Shown here piece by piece: positions 8,969 to 17,277 of a stretch of 64,000 bases of DNA. This DNA comes from CAZIGK01 sp964538615 (GTDB lineage Bacteria > Pseudomonadota > Alphaproteobacteria > Rickettsiales > RI-342): assembly GCA_964538615.1 (NCBI GenBank), contig CAZIGK010000006.1, positions 1 to 64,000 on the forward strand. Reading direction: 5' to 3'. Position 1 is the stretch's first letter. Each line of letters begins with the position of its first letter. A program made the position numbers and the translations under genes. A model generated the notes under the pieces. That model searched no databases. It worked only from the letters and a program-made list of their open reading frames with translations, and had not been told where the DNA came from.

Positions 8969-10549
8969 TCACGCCTCGGCTGATGTCACCATTCCTGTGT
9001 CTGTGCGTTTATTTCTGTTGTTTCTATCCCGCCACAAGGCCACACATAATCCAGCCATTTGCAAAAAAAACAAAAAGAACAGCGGTATCGCTCCCGTACT
9101 GACCAACGCCCGCACTCCCGTAATACCGCTTTTGGCTGCCACCACACCGGATACCAAAAGCGTTAGCAACCCTCCCCACGTTAATTTCCTCGCAGCAGAA
9201 GGGGTAGCCTCCCCCCCATGCGCCATAGACGCCAACACATAGGCCGCACTATCCGCAGAGGTCACCAGAAACAAAAATACCAATAGCCATACCCACACCC
9301 ACCAGAATAGCGGGTATTCCTGTCCGGCAAACAGCATAAACACAGCATCCCCTACCTGATCCTGCACCTGCGCCACCAGAGGCGCCCCCAATAACTCCTG
9401 CTGCAAGGCAAAACCACCGAAAGCCGCAAACCAGAGAATACTGAACAGGCTGGGCACCAACACCACTCCGGCAATAAATTGCCGAATCGTTCGCCCACGG
9501 CTGATGCGCGCAATAAAAGTCGCCACAAACGGCGTCCACGCAATCCACGAGAGTAAATAGACCACTGTCCATTTTTCACCCCATGGCCGCTTGGCAATGC
9601 CAGCCGACGCCGTGCCGGAATCCTGTAGCTGAAACGAAAGCTCCGGCAACATCTTCATAAAGGTACTCATGCTGGCACGCAACATGGTGGCAACATGTTC
9701 CCATGACATCAGGCCAATCACCGCCAGCATCAGCAATATGGCCAGCAGAATATTCACCACACTCAGTATCTGAATCCCCTTCCCCAGAGGCGTTGTTGCG
9801 GAGAGTAGAGCCACCCCACCCAATGCCCATGCCAGCATGGACTGCAAACCCAGCGTGTCTGCCCATTGTGGCACAATCCATTTCACGCCCGCCGCCAATT
9901 GTATCACCCCTTGACTGATACTAGCCGCCATCCCAATAATCACGGCGGTCAATGCCAGTATATCCAACAGACGGGATACATAGCGCGCCCATTTTCCTTG
10001 CCGACTTTGTAAAAGCGGCTGCACAGAACTACTGGGCATCAGAGGGTGCCGACGACAAAAGCGAAAATAGGCCACCGCAAGGCCTGATGCGGCATAAATC
10101 GCCCATGGATGAAACGTCCAGTGGAAATAACTTAAAGCCAGGCTTTCCGCTATTTGCTGACGCACGCTACCCTCACCCCATCCATCCGGTGGCAGGTCAA
10201 AATGCATCAAAGGCTCCGCAGCCCCCCAAAACATTAGCCCGGCTCCCATACCGGCAGCAAACAGCATCGCCAGCCAGGATAAGGTATGAAACTCCGGTTG
10301 AGAATTCGCAGCCCCCAATTTCCATGCTCCAACCGGACTCATCGCTAACAGCAGCAAGCCCAGCAGCAATCCGCTACTCAACCATAACACCCCATCACCG
10401 AACACATGGCTGAAGGCAAACCCAATGCGCGTCGCCAGCTGCATAAAGGAAGAAGGATTCCACAAACACGCCGCGACCAGTGCAATACTGACCACCAATG
10501 CCGGACGCGCAACAGAAGAAACGTGAGGTATCATCATGCGGGGCAGCAT
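8969..10549 (-). CDS. BCCT-family betaine/carnitine/choline transporter
   Basis: A 526-residue inner-membrane protein with about 12 hydrophobic segments. The BCCT signature is clear: GMGAGLMFWGAAEPLMHF early, and WTVVYLLSWIAWTPFVA followed by FIARISRGRTIRQF in the family core. Members move betaine, choline, carnitine or DMSP with Na+ or H+, often for osmotic protection. Substrate cannot be read from the sequence. The C-terminal cytosolic tail is short, unlike osmosensing BetP, which suggests no elaborate osmosensor tail. It lies upstream of gcdH on the same strand, 102 bases away. The start is uncertain between the ATG at 10549 and in-frame ATGs five and six codons in. Confidence 0.9.
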   Translation of the reverse strand: MLPRMMIPHVSSVARPALVVSIALVAACLWNPSSFMQLATRIGFAFSHVFGDGVLWLSSGLLLGLLLLAMSPVGAWKLGAANSQPEFHTLSWLAMLFAAGMGAGLMFWGAAEPLMHFDLPPDGWGEGSVRQQIAESLALSYFHWTFHPWAIYAASGLAVAYFRFCRRHPLMPSSSVQPLLQSRQGKWARYVSRLLDILALTAVIIGMAASISQGVIQLAAGVKWIVPQWADTLGLQSMLAWALGGVALLSATTPLGKGIQILSVVNILLAILLMLAVIGLMSWEHVATMLRASMSTFMKMLPELSFQLQDSGTASAGIAKRPWGEKWTVVYLLSWIAWTPFVATFIARISRGRTIRQFIAGVVLVPSLFSILWFAAFGGFALQQELLGAPLVAQVQDQVGDAVFMLFAGQEYPLFWWVWVWLLVFLFLVTSADSAAYVLASMAHGGEATPSAARKLTWGGLLTLLVSGVVAAKSGITGVRALVSTGAIPLFFLFFLQMAGLCVALWRDRNNRNKRTDTGMVTSAEA

Positions 10550-10595
10550 AGGTCATCTGTCTCCCCCCGCCAACCATTAATGTCTTTTTTGTACC

Positions 10596-11354
10596 TTACT
10601 TGCCGGGTAATAAACGCACGATACGCTCCACCAACGGCACAGGCAACATATCCAGCAACCGCAACGGTGCATACAGCGCGTATGGAAAGGCAATCCGACC
10701 CGGATTTTTTTCCAATCGTCTGGCAATCAGGGCGGCCGCCTGCTCCGGCTCCATGCGTAAGGGCATGGGAAACGGGTTAACATCCGTCAATGGGGTGCGA
10801 ATAAAGCCAGGACATACCACCGTCACCCCCACCTGCTCCTTCGCCAGCAGTGGGCGTAATGCCTCGCCATAGGCTCGCACGGCACATTTGCTGGCACTGT
10901 AGGCCGGGGCGGAAGGCAAACCTCGCAACCCCGCCAAAGAACTGATGATCACCAATTGTCCACCCTGCCGCTGCACCATGCGTGGAATCACCGGGTGCAA
11001 ACTATTCAGCACCCCATGCAGGTTTGTCTCCACAATGGCCTGCACCTGCTCTACGCCCTCCACACCCTGTGCTGACCCGCCAGAGATACCCGCATTGGCA
11101 AACAACAGCTCAATGGGGGCATGGTCATCTGCCTTGCTCAGCCAGTCCTGCATCGCATCCGCATCCCGCACATCCAGCACGCGGGTCGTCACATGCGCCA
11201 GCTTTTGCCGACAGGCTTCCGCCACTTTATACAGCCTCGCCTCATCCCGCCCTTGCAGGTGCAGGGTCACAGCTTCAGCGGCATAATGTCTGGCCAGCGC
11301 AGCACCCAGACCGCTGCTTGCGCCGGTAATAGCCACAACTTTACGTGCCTGCAT
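10596..11354 (-). CDS. Short-chain dehydrogenase/reductase
   Basis: A 252-residue NAD(P)-dependent oxidoreductase with a Rossmann fold. TGASSGLG binds the cofactor, NAGI is present, and the catalytic Ser and YSASK are in place (ISSLAG... YSASK). The open frame extends far upstream antisense to gmk, but the family pattern starts at the ATG at 11354 (MQARKVVAITG). The C-terminal part (RIAFPYALYAPLRLLD) resembles YqjQ/DltE-like SDRs that act on lipid or unknown substrates. The gene is divergent from gmk with 87 bases between starts. Substrate unknown. Confidence 0.87.
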   Translation of the reverse strand: MQARKVVAITGASSGLGAALARHYAAEAVTLHLQGRDEARLYKVAEACRQKLAHVTTRVLDVRDADAMQDWLSKADDHAPIELLFANAGISGGSAQGVEGVEQVQAIVETNLHGVLNSLHPVIPRMVQRQGGQLVIISSLAGLRGLPSAPAYSASKCAVRAYGEALRPLLAKEQVGVTVVCPGFIRTPLTDVNPFPMPLRMEPEQAAALIARRLEKNPGRIAFPYALYAPLRLLDMLPVPLVERIVRLLPGK

Positions 11355-11441
11355 CTTTTTCGTAACCGTTTTAAGGGTTTTCCAAACCTTTGCTATCATG
11401 CTATAGGCGTAAATGTTCACAAAACCAAGGAAATCCCTCCC

Positions 11442-12083
11442 ATGCTTGACCGTCGTGGTATGATGTTTGTTCTCTCCTCTCCCTCCGGGGCGGGCAAAAC
11501 CACCATTTCCCGCCGCCTGCTGGAGCTGGATACCAACCTGCGCATCTCCATTTCTGCCACCACCCGCGCCCCCAGACCCGGCGAGGAAAATGGCAAACAC
11601 TACGACTTTGTGGATAAAGCGAAATTCGCTGATATGATTATGAACGATGAGTTTCTGGAACATGCCAAAGTGTTCGATAATTATTACGGCACTCCCCGCG
11701 CACCGGTGGATATGGCTCTGTCGCAAGGCAAAGATGTCCTGTTTGATATTGATTGGCAGGGCACCCGCCAATTGAAAAACAACGCCCGCAGTGATCTGGT
11801 CAGTGTTTTCATCCTCCCCCCCTCCATGCAGGAGCTGGAACGCCGCCTGCGCGCCCGTGCGCAGGACTCCGATGCCGTGGTACGCCAACGTATGACCAAA
11901 TCCACAGACGAAATCAGCCATTGGTATGAATATGATTATGTCGTGCTGAATAACGATCTGGAGGAAAGCCTGCACAAGGTGCTGTCCATTTTGCATGCAG
12001 AGCGCGCCCGCCGCAAACGCTATACCAACCTGCGAGAGTTTGTGGATCAATTGACCGATGAATACCGCGCCAGCCATGGCTAA
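11442..12083 (+). CDS. gmk: Guanylate kinase
   Basis: Phosphorylates GMP to GDP using ATP, an essential step of guanine nucleotide supply. The 213-residue protein starts at ATG 11442, with AAGGA about ten bases upstream. The P-loop is SSPSGAGKTT; the GMP-binding segment has STTRAPRPGE-like residues (SATTRAPRPGEENGKHY), and the lid includes RLRAR. The length is typical. Its last eight bases (ATGGCTAA) contain the start codon of the next gene, so gmk and the L,D-transpeptidase are probably cotranscribed and translationally coupled. Confidence 0.97.
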   Translation: MLDRRGMMFVLSSPSGAGKTTISRRLLELDTNLRISISATTRAPRPGEENGKHYDFVDKAKFADMIMNDEFLEHAKVFDNYYGTPRAPVDMALSQGKDVLFDIDWQGTRQLKNNARSDLVSVFILPPSMQELERRLRARAQDSDAVVRQRMTKSTDEISHWYEYDYVVLNNDLEESLHKVLSILHAERARRKRYTNLREFVDQLTDEYRASHG

Positions 12084-13398
12084 TCACGCCCTCACCACTC
12101 TCTGTATGGCACTGCTATGCATGACCATGCAGCCTGCCCTGTCACGTGTGGCACATGCGCAATCCGCTCTATCCACAGAGCCACATCCCGCCGCAATCAC
12201 GCAACCCCCCTCTGAAATACCACTCCCCGCACCCCTGAACGCGTCAGAGGATGCACAGCCCCTCGCCTCCCCACCCGCCTCGGAACTGGAAAAACTGCTC
12301 CACGCCTCCCCTGCGCAGGACACACCATCCTCCACCGCTCCCTCTCTCGCGGAGGAACCCGCTCCCATCATCACGACCACCCAGCCAGACACCACACCTC
12401 CCACCTCTTCTTCACCCCCCGCCATCCAATCCACCCCACTTCCCACACTCGCCCCCACCTCCGCACATGAAGCGGAAAACGCGACGGCTGAAGACACCGC
12501 TGCGGATACCCGCACCGCCTACCCGGAGCCAGAGCACTACTCCCTCCCCACAGACTCACCCCTTCCCATCGTGGGGGATTTCATTATCCATCCGGTCAGA
12601 GGGGAAGAAACCCTCTACGATATCGCTCGCCTCTACGGTCTGGGTATTGTGGAACTGGCGCTCGCCAACCCAAAGCTGGACGTCTGGCTACCCGGTGTCG
12701 GCACAGAGGTGTTGGTGCCACGTAGTTTCATCCTGCCAGATACCCCTAAACAAGGCATTGTCATCAACCTGCCGGAACTGCGCATGTATGTCTATACCCG
12801 CAAGAAAACGGGTCATAAAACCTATACCGATGTCGTCACCTACCCCATCGGTGCGGGGCGTGAAGGGCTGAACACCCCCATCGGCACCACCACGGTTGTC
12901 CGCAAAAAAGCCAATCCCATCTGGTACCCCACGGCACAAACCCGCAAAGATAATCCAGAATATCCAGAAATGGTGCCCCCAGGGGAGGATAATCCCCTCG
13001 GCACCCATGCTCTCTACCTCGGCTGGCCGACCTATGTCATTCACGGCACCCACCGACCCTGGGGCGTCGGACGACGCGTCAGCCGTGGCTGCATTCGCCT
13101 CTACCCGGAACATATTCCCCTGCTCTTTGCCGCAACTGCCACGGGCACCCCGGTTCGTACCGTAGAACAACCCATCAAATTCGGCCTGCAAAATGGCAGC
13201 CTGTTTGTCGAAGTCCACCCGATGGACGCAGATATGGAATCCATCGGCGCTCCCCAACCCATGACAGAGGAAGACAAACAACTCCTCACCCAGCGTATTC
13301 AGGCTATCCCACAGTCACATAGCCTCACCATAGACTGGGAACGCCTCTGGGCAGCGGTTGAAAATCCTCGCGGCTACCCCATCCTCATCAGTCAATAA
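12076..13398 (+). CDS. Periplasmic L,D-transpeptidase (YkuD) with LysM-like domain
   Basis: A 440-residue exported enzyme expected to cross-link peptidoglycan or attach protein to it. The signal peptide ends near AHA-QS (about residue 29). A Pro/Ser/Thr-rich linker follows to about residue 165, then a LysM-like segment (GEETLYDIARLYGLGIVEL), then the YkuD domain with the catalytic pair: His in VIHGTH and Cys339 in SRGCIRL. The start at 12076 overlaps the gmk stop by eight bases; an in-frame ATG at 12058 is possible. A murein partner candidate is the OprI-like lipoprotein at 41482, but L,D-transpeptidases also make 3-3 cross-links. Confidence 0.9.
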   Translation: MANHALTTLCMALLCMTMQPALSRVAHAQSALSTEPHPAAITQPPSEIPLPAPLNASEDAQPLASPPASELEKLLHASPAQDTPSSTAPSLAEEPAPIITTTQPDTTPPTSSSPPAIQSTPLPTLAPTSAHEAENATAEDTAADTRTAYPEPEHYSLPTDSPLPIVGDFIIHPVRGEETLYDIARLYGLGIVELALANPKLDVWLPGVGTEVLVPRSFILPDTPKQGIVINLPELRMYVYTRKKTGHKTYTDVVTYPIGAGREGLNTPIGTTTVVRKKANPIWYPTAQTRKDNPEYPEMVPPGEDNPLGTHALYLGWPTYVIHGTHRPWGVGRRVSRGCIRLYPEHIPLLFAATATGTPVRTVEQPIKFGLQNGSLFVEVHPMDADMESIGAPQPMTEEDKQLLTQRIQAIPQSHSLTIDWERLWAAVENPRGYPILISQ

Positions 13399-13490
13399 GC
13401 CCCCATCCGTTTTCTCCCTTTTGGGCGCATTGCTGTGGCTGGATGCAAAACAACGGCGAACACAACAATGCTGCAATGCAATGCCTGTTT

Positions 13491-13520
13491 TTGCTTGTAA
13501 CCCGTGAGATAAGCTATCAT
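13491..13520 (+). promoter_or_regulatory. Candidate sigma-70 promoter of icd
   Basis: TTGCTT and TATCAT are separated by 18 bases, and the -10 ends 72 bases before the icd start codon. Match to consensus is partial (4 and 5 of 6). Confidence 0.4.
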
Positions 13521-13592
13521 AAACAAATGGCCATGCGGCACCCCATCGCCGCATATACAGCATAGATATTCAAGCGTAAGGACATTCCCCCC

Positions 13593-14819
13593 ATGACCAA
13601 AATCAAAGTGGATAATCCCGTCGTCGAACTGGATGGCGATGAAATGACCCGTATCATCTGGGCCTTCATCAAGCAAAAACTCATCCTGCCTTATTTGGAT
13701 ATTGACCTGAAATATTATGATCTGGGAATCGAAAAACGGGACGAAACCCGCGACCAGATTACCGTGGACGCCGCCTATGCGATTAAAGAATATGGCGTGG
13801 GTGTCAAATGTGCCACCATCACACCAGATGAAGCCCGCGTGGAAGAGTTCGGCTTAAAGGAAATGTATAAATCTCCCAACGGCACCATCCGTAATATTCT
13901 GGATGGAACAGTCTTCCGGGAACCCATTATTTGCCAGAATGTCCCACGCATTGTTAGCAACTGGCATCAACCCATCATTGTGGGTCGTCACGCGTTTGGG
14001 GATCAATATCGCTGCGTCAACTTCACCGTACCCCGCCGTGGCAAACTGAAAATCACCTTCACGCCAGATGATGGCAGCGCCCCTATCGAGCATGAGATTT
14101 TTCATTACCCCGGCAGCGGTGTCGCCATGGGCATGTATAACACAGACGAATCCATTACCGGCTTCGCCCGTGCTTGCCTCAATTACGGCTTAGCACGTAC
14201 CATGCCGGTCTATTTCTCTACCAAAAACACCATCCTGAAAGCCTATGATGGCCGCTTTAAGGATATTTTTCAGAAAGTCTATGAAGAAGAATTTACCGAT
14301 TCCTTCAAGGCCGCAGGTATCACCTACGAACATCGCCTGATTGATGATATGGTGGCTGCCGCCATGAAATGGGAAGGCGGTTTCATCTGGGCCTGCAAAA
14401 ATTACGATGGCGATGTGCAATCCGATATGGTGGCACAAGGCTTCGGTTCACTGGGTCTCATGACCTCCGTCCTCATCACCCCAGACGGCAAAACCGTGGA
14501 AGCAGAAGCCGCGCACGGTACCGTCACCCGCCACTACCGCGCCTACCAGCGTGGCGAAAAAACCTCCACCAACCCCATTGCCTCCATTTACGCATGGACC
14601 CGCGGCCTGTCCTTCCGCGCTAAGTTCGATGACAACCCGGATCTCGCCCGCTTCGCTCAAGCGCTGGAACAAGCCTGCGTGGATACCGTGGAAGCTGGCT
14701 ATATGACCAAAGACCTCGCCGCACTGGTCAGCAAAGACCAACAATGGCTCACCACGGAAGAATATCTGAATAAAGTGGATGAAGCACTGCACATGCGCAT
14801 GCAGCAGAAAGCCGCGTAA
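13593..14819 (+). CDS. icd: NADP-dependent isocitrate dehydrogenase, eukaryote-like (type II)
   Basis: Oxidatively decarboxylates isocitrate to 2-oxoglutarate in the TCA cycle. The 408-residue protein has the pattern of homodimeric type II enzymes found in mitochondria and alphaproteobacteria: ELDGDEMTRIIW at the start, KSPNGTIRNILDGTVFREPI for substrate binding, IVGRHAFGDQY, and EAAHGTVTRHYR for NADP. AAGGA lies about ten bases before the ATG. It is a single-gene unit followed by a repeat hairpin. Very confident. Confidence 0.97.
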   Translation: MTKIKVDNPVVELDGDEMTRIIWAFIKQKLILPYLDIDLKYYDLGIEKRDETRDQITVDAAYAIKEYGVGVKCATITPDEARVEEFGLKEMYKSPNGTIRNILDGTVFREPIICQNVPRIVSNWHQPIIVGRHAFGDQYRCVNFTVPRRGKLKITFTPDDGSAPIEHEIFHYPGSGVAMGMYNTDESITGFARACLNYGLARTMPVYFSTKNTILKAYDGRFKDIFQKVYEEEFTDSFKAAGITYEHRLIDDMVAAAMKWEGGFIWACKNYDGDVQSDMVAQGFGSLGLMTSVLITPDGKTVEAEAAHGTVTRHYRAYQRGEKTSTNPIASIYAWTRGLSFRAKFDDNPDLARFAQALEQACVDTVEAGYMTKDLAALVSKDQQWLTTEEYLNKVDEALHMRMQQKAA

Positions 14820-14830
14820 GTCAACACCTC

Positions 14831-15035
14831 GTCATGCCTGTACCCGCCTGCGCGGGCACAGGCTATGGCAGGCATCCACGTGCATCTTTTCTCTGGCTCC
14901 ACTCGGCTATTCTATTCCCTCCTTGCCCGACTCCTGTCTCGCCAATGAGGGCAGCTCAAGGCGGGCGGTGGCCTGCTTGCGACCACTCGCCTGCCATGCT
15001 ACATCAGCGTTCACTACTTTTTTCCCGCCCCTCAC
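14831..15035 (+). repeat. Composite intergenic repeat, copy 2
   Basis: Between icd and thiE. It starts with GTCATGCCTG and a variant hairpin: GCCTGTACCCGC, loop CTGC, then GCGGGCACAGGC (14836-14863, one mismatch), which may also end the icd transcript. GCAGGCATCCACG and CTGGCTCCACTCGGCTATTC follow as in the other copies; from about 14894 to 14960 it is most like copy 1 (ATTCCCTCCTTGC, GACTCCTGTCTCGC, AATGAGGGC). Confidence 0.75.
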
Positions 15036-15050
15036 CGCGAGTTCACCCTC

Positions 15051-15722
15051 ATGCCCTCCGATACCGACCTGATTGACGATTCCGCCTGTCGGCTCTACCT
15101 CATTACCCCTGCGCAATTGCCAGATATCTCGGCCTTCCATGATCAATTGCAAACCGCACTCATCACAGGCGGCACCCATATTGGAGCGGTGCAACTTCGC
15201 CTGAAAGACACGCCGGATGCACAGATACGGCAAGCTGCCAAAACCTTGCTTCCTCTTTGCCAAAAGCATCAGGTTGCATTTTTTCTCAATGACCACGCAA
15301 ACATCGCGGCCGATATCGGGGCAGATGGCGTGCATCTGGGTCAGGAAGATATGCCCATCCAGCAGGCTCGCACCTTATTGGGTACAGAAGCCGTCATTGG
15401 TATCACCTGCCACGACTCACCGGATCTGGCCATGCAGGCCGGTGCCAACGGCGCAGATTATATAGCCTTTGGTGCATTTTATCCTAGCCAAACCAAACAG
15501 GGGAAAGGCCACCCCACGCCAGATATCCTCACATGGTGGAGCCAATGGGCTATTTTACCTTCGGTAGCCATTGGCGGCATCACACCGGAAAATGCCCCCC
15601 CACTGGTAGAAGCCGGAGCAGATTTTCTGGCAGTCATCTCTGCGGTCTGGAACCATCCGCAAGGGGTAGAAGCCGCCATTCGCGCCTTTTTGCCTGCCTT
15701 GTCTTCCGCATCGCGGGGCTAA
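15051..15722 (+). CDS. thiE: Thiamine-phosphate synthase
   Basis: Joins HMP-pyrophosphate with thiazole phosphate to make thiamine phosphate. The 223-residue TIM barrel has the family motifs QLRLKD, NDHANIAADIGADGVHLGQ, AFGAFYPSQTK and IGGITPEN. The other thiamine genes in the window, thiS-thiG, are 23 kb away, so the pathway is not one operon here. I see no TPP riboswitch upstream; the 230 bases before the ATG are the repeat element. No good ribosome site is visible at ATG 15051. Confidence 0.93.
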   Translation: MPSDTDLIDDSACRLYLITPAQLPDISAFHDQLQTALITGGTHIGAVQLRLKDTPDAQIRQAAKTLLPLCQKHQVAFFLNDHANIAADIGADGVHLGQEDMPIQQARTLLGTEAVIGITCHDSPDLAMQAGANGADYIAFGAFYPSQTKQGKGHPTPDILTWWSQWAILPSVAIGGITPENAPPLVEAGADFLAVISAVWNHPQGVEAAIRAFLPALSSASRG

Positions 15723-15847
15723 ATGCACCGTTTCTATGGCCGACTCCCCCTCTTCTCCCCCCAACCCGTTACCTCTTCTGCTTGAATCCTTCGTCATTTC
15801 AGGGTAACAAAAGCAACACTTCCTATTTCTTGTAAACGAGGCATTCC

Positions 15848-16411
15848 ATGAAAATTGATGGCAACGCAGTACGCGCGGGCATGGTGATTGAATATGAAAA
15901 CAAGCTCTGGCAGGTCGTCAAGCACGAACTGCGCACCCCCGGCAACCTTCGCGCTTTCAATCAGGTGGAATTGAAAGAACTACAAAACGGCACCAAAAAC
16001 AACGTTCGCCTCAGCTCCACCGAAAGAGTGGAGCGCGTCCGTCTGGATCAGCATGACTGCAATTTCCTCTACGCAGAAGGCGACATGCTGACCTTCATGA
16101 ATACGGAAACCTACGAACAATTCACCCTGCCCGCAGATTTGCTGGGGGATGACCTACCCTTCCTGCAAGACGGCATGACCGTAATCGTAGAACTACACGA
16201 AAATACCCCCATCGGCATCACTCTGCCGGAGAAAGTGGAACTCACCATCGCAGAGACCGAACCCGTTGTAAGAGGCCAGACCGCCGCATCATCCAACAAA
16301 CCCGCTGTGTTGGAAAACGGGGTGCGCATTATGGTTCCCCCCTTCATTGATTCCGGGGAGCGTGTCATCGTACGTATCGAAGATCGTGCCTATGTTGAGC
16401 GGGCGAAATAA
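15848..16411 (+). CDS. efp: Elongation factor P with Asn at the usual modification site
   Basis: Relieves ribosomes stalled at polyproline by reaching into the peptidyl-transferase centre. The 187 residues give three OB-like domains and the typical end (PPFIDSGERVIVRIEDRAYVERA). The tip loop of domain I normally reads PGKGxAF, where Lys is modified by EpmA (or Arg by EarP). Here it reads TPGNLRAFNQVELK, so Asn33 replaces the modified residue and Arg35 lies two positions on. The rest is well conserved, so this looks like a working protein with an unmodified or differently modified loop. ACGAGG precedes the ATG. suhB follows after 6 bases. Many Pro-rich proteins in this window would need EF-P. 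Confidence 0.95.
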   Translation: MKIDGNAVRAGMVIEYENKLWQVVKHELRTPGNLRAFNQVELKELQNGTKNNVRLSSTERVERVRLDQHDCNFLYAEGDMLTFMNTETYEQFTLPADLLGDDLPFLQDGMTVIVELHENTPIGITLPEKVELTIAETEPVVRGQTAASSNKPAVLENGVRIMVPPFIDSGERVIVRIEDRAYVERAK

Positions 16412-16417
16412 CCCCTC

Positions 16418-17233
16418 ATGACCCAACAGCTTTCCCCCACTCTTACCGTCATGCTGGCCGCCGCTGAAAAAGCGGGTAAACGTCTGGTGCGTGATTTTCA
16501 CGAAGTTGAAAACCTGCAAGTCTCCCGCAAAGGCCCACGGGACTATGTCTCCAATGCAGACTTGCAGGCAGAAGAAACCCTGGTGACAGAACTGTCCAAA
16601 GCCCGCCCCGGCTACGGCTATCTACTGGAAGAAGGGGGAGAAGTGCCCGGCACCAACCCAGAGTTCCGCTGGATTATTGACCCGTTGGATGGCACAGGCA
16701 ATTTCCTGCATGGCATTCCGCATTTCTGTATCTCTATCGCGCTGGAACAACGCACAGACAAACATACAGACATCATCGCAGGGCTGATTTTCAACCCCCT
16801 CACGCGGGATGCCTTCACCGCAGAGCGTAAAGGCGGTGCCTATCTGAATGGTAAGCGCATTAAAGTTTCCAGCCGCAAAGAAATTTCAGATGCGCTCATG
16901 GCTACAGGTAACTCGTCCCTGCGCACCACCGACGCACGCTACCGCAACCTCACCAGCGTCTATTCCGCTCATGTCTATGGTTTGCGTTCTCTGGGAGCTG
17001 CTGCGCTGGATCTGGCCTATGTCGCCTCCGGTAAACTGGACGGTTTCTGGCAAATGGGACTCAAGCCATGGGATATCGCCGCTGGCACATTATTGGTAAA
17101 AGAAGCAGGCGGTTACGTTTTAGAACTGAATCGTCAACCAAATTTTATCGAAACCGGGGATATTCTGGCCTGCAATAATCTACTGGCCCCGAAACTGGAG
17201 AAACTTCTCTCCGAGGCGTATAAAGCCGCCTGA
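16418..17233 (+). CDS. suhB: Inositol-monophosphatase family protein (SuhB-like)
   Basis: A 271-residue Mg-dependent, Li-sensitive phosphatase of the IMPase superfamily; bacterial SuhB also binds the rRNA antitermination complex. Metal-binding motifs are present: YVSNADLQAEE, LLEEGGE, IDPLDGTGNFLHG and KPWDIAAGTLLVKEAGG. The usual DPLDGTTNF reads DPLDGTGNF, with Gly for the second Thr; the catalytic Thr is kept. It starts six bases after efp and is probably in its operon. The physiological substrate cannot be deduced. Confidence 0.9.
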   Translation: MTQQLSPTLTVMLAAAEKAGKRLVRDFHEVENLQVSRKGPRDYVSNADLQAEETLVTELSKARPGYGYLLEEGGEVPGTNPEFRWIIDPLDGTGNFLHGIPHFCISIALEQRTDKHTDIIAGLIFNPLTRDAFTAERKGGAYLNGKRIKVSSRKEISDALMATGNSSLRTTDARYRNLTSVYSAHVYGLRSLGAAALDLAYVASGKLDGFWQMGLKPWDIAAGTLLVKEAGGYVLELNRQPNFIETGDILACNNLLAPKLEKLLSEAYKAA

Positions 17234-17277
17234 ATGCGGACGGGTCAGCCCTTTTTGTTCACAACAGGCGACTTGCT

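Noticed and set aside
10596..12077. Extended minus-strand frame of 493 codons over the SDR and antisense to gmk
   Set aside because: Only the part from 11354 downward has SDR motifs; the upstream part is the mirror of gmk, which is certain on the other strand.
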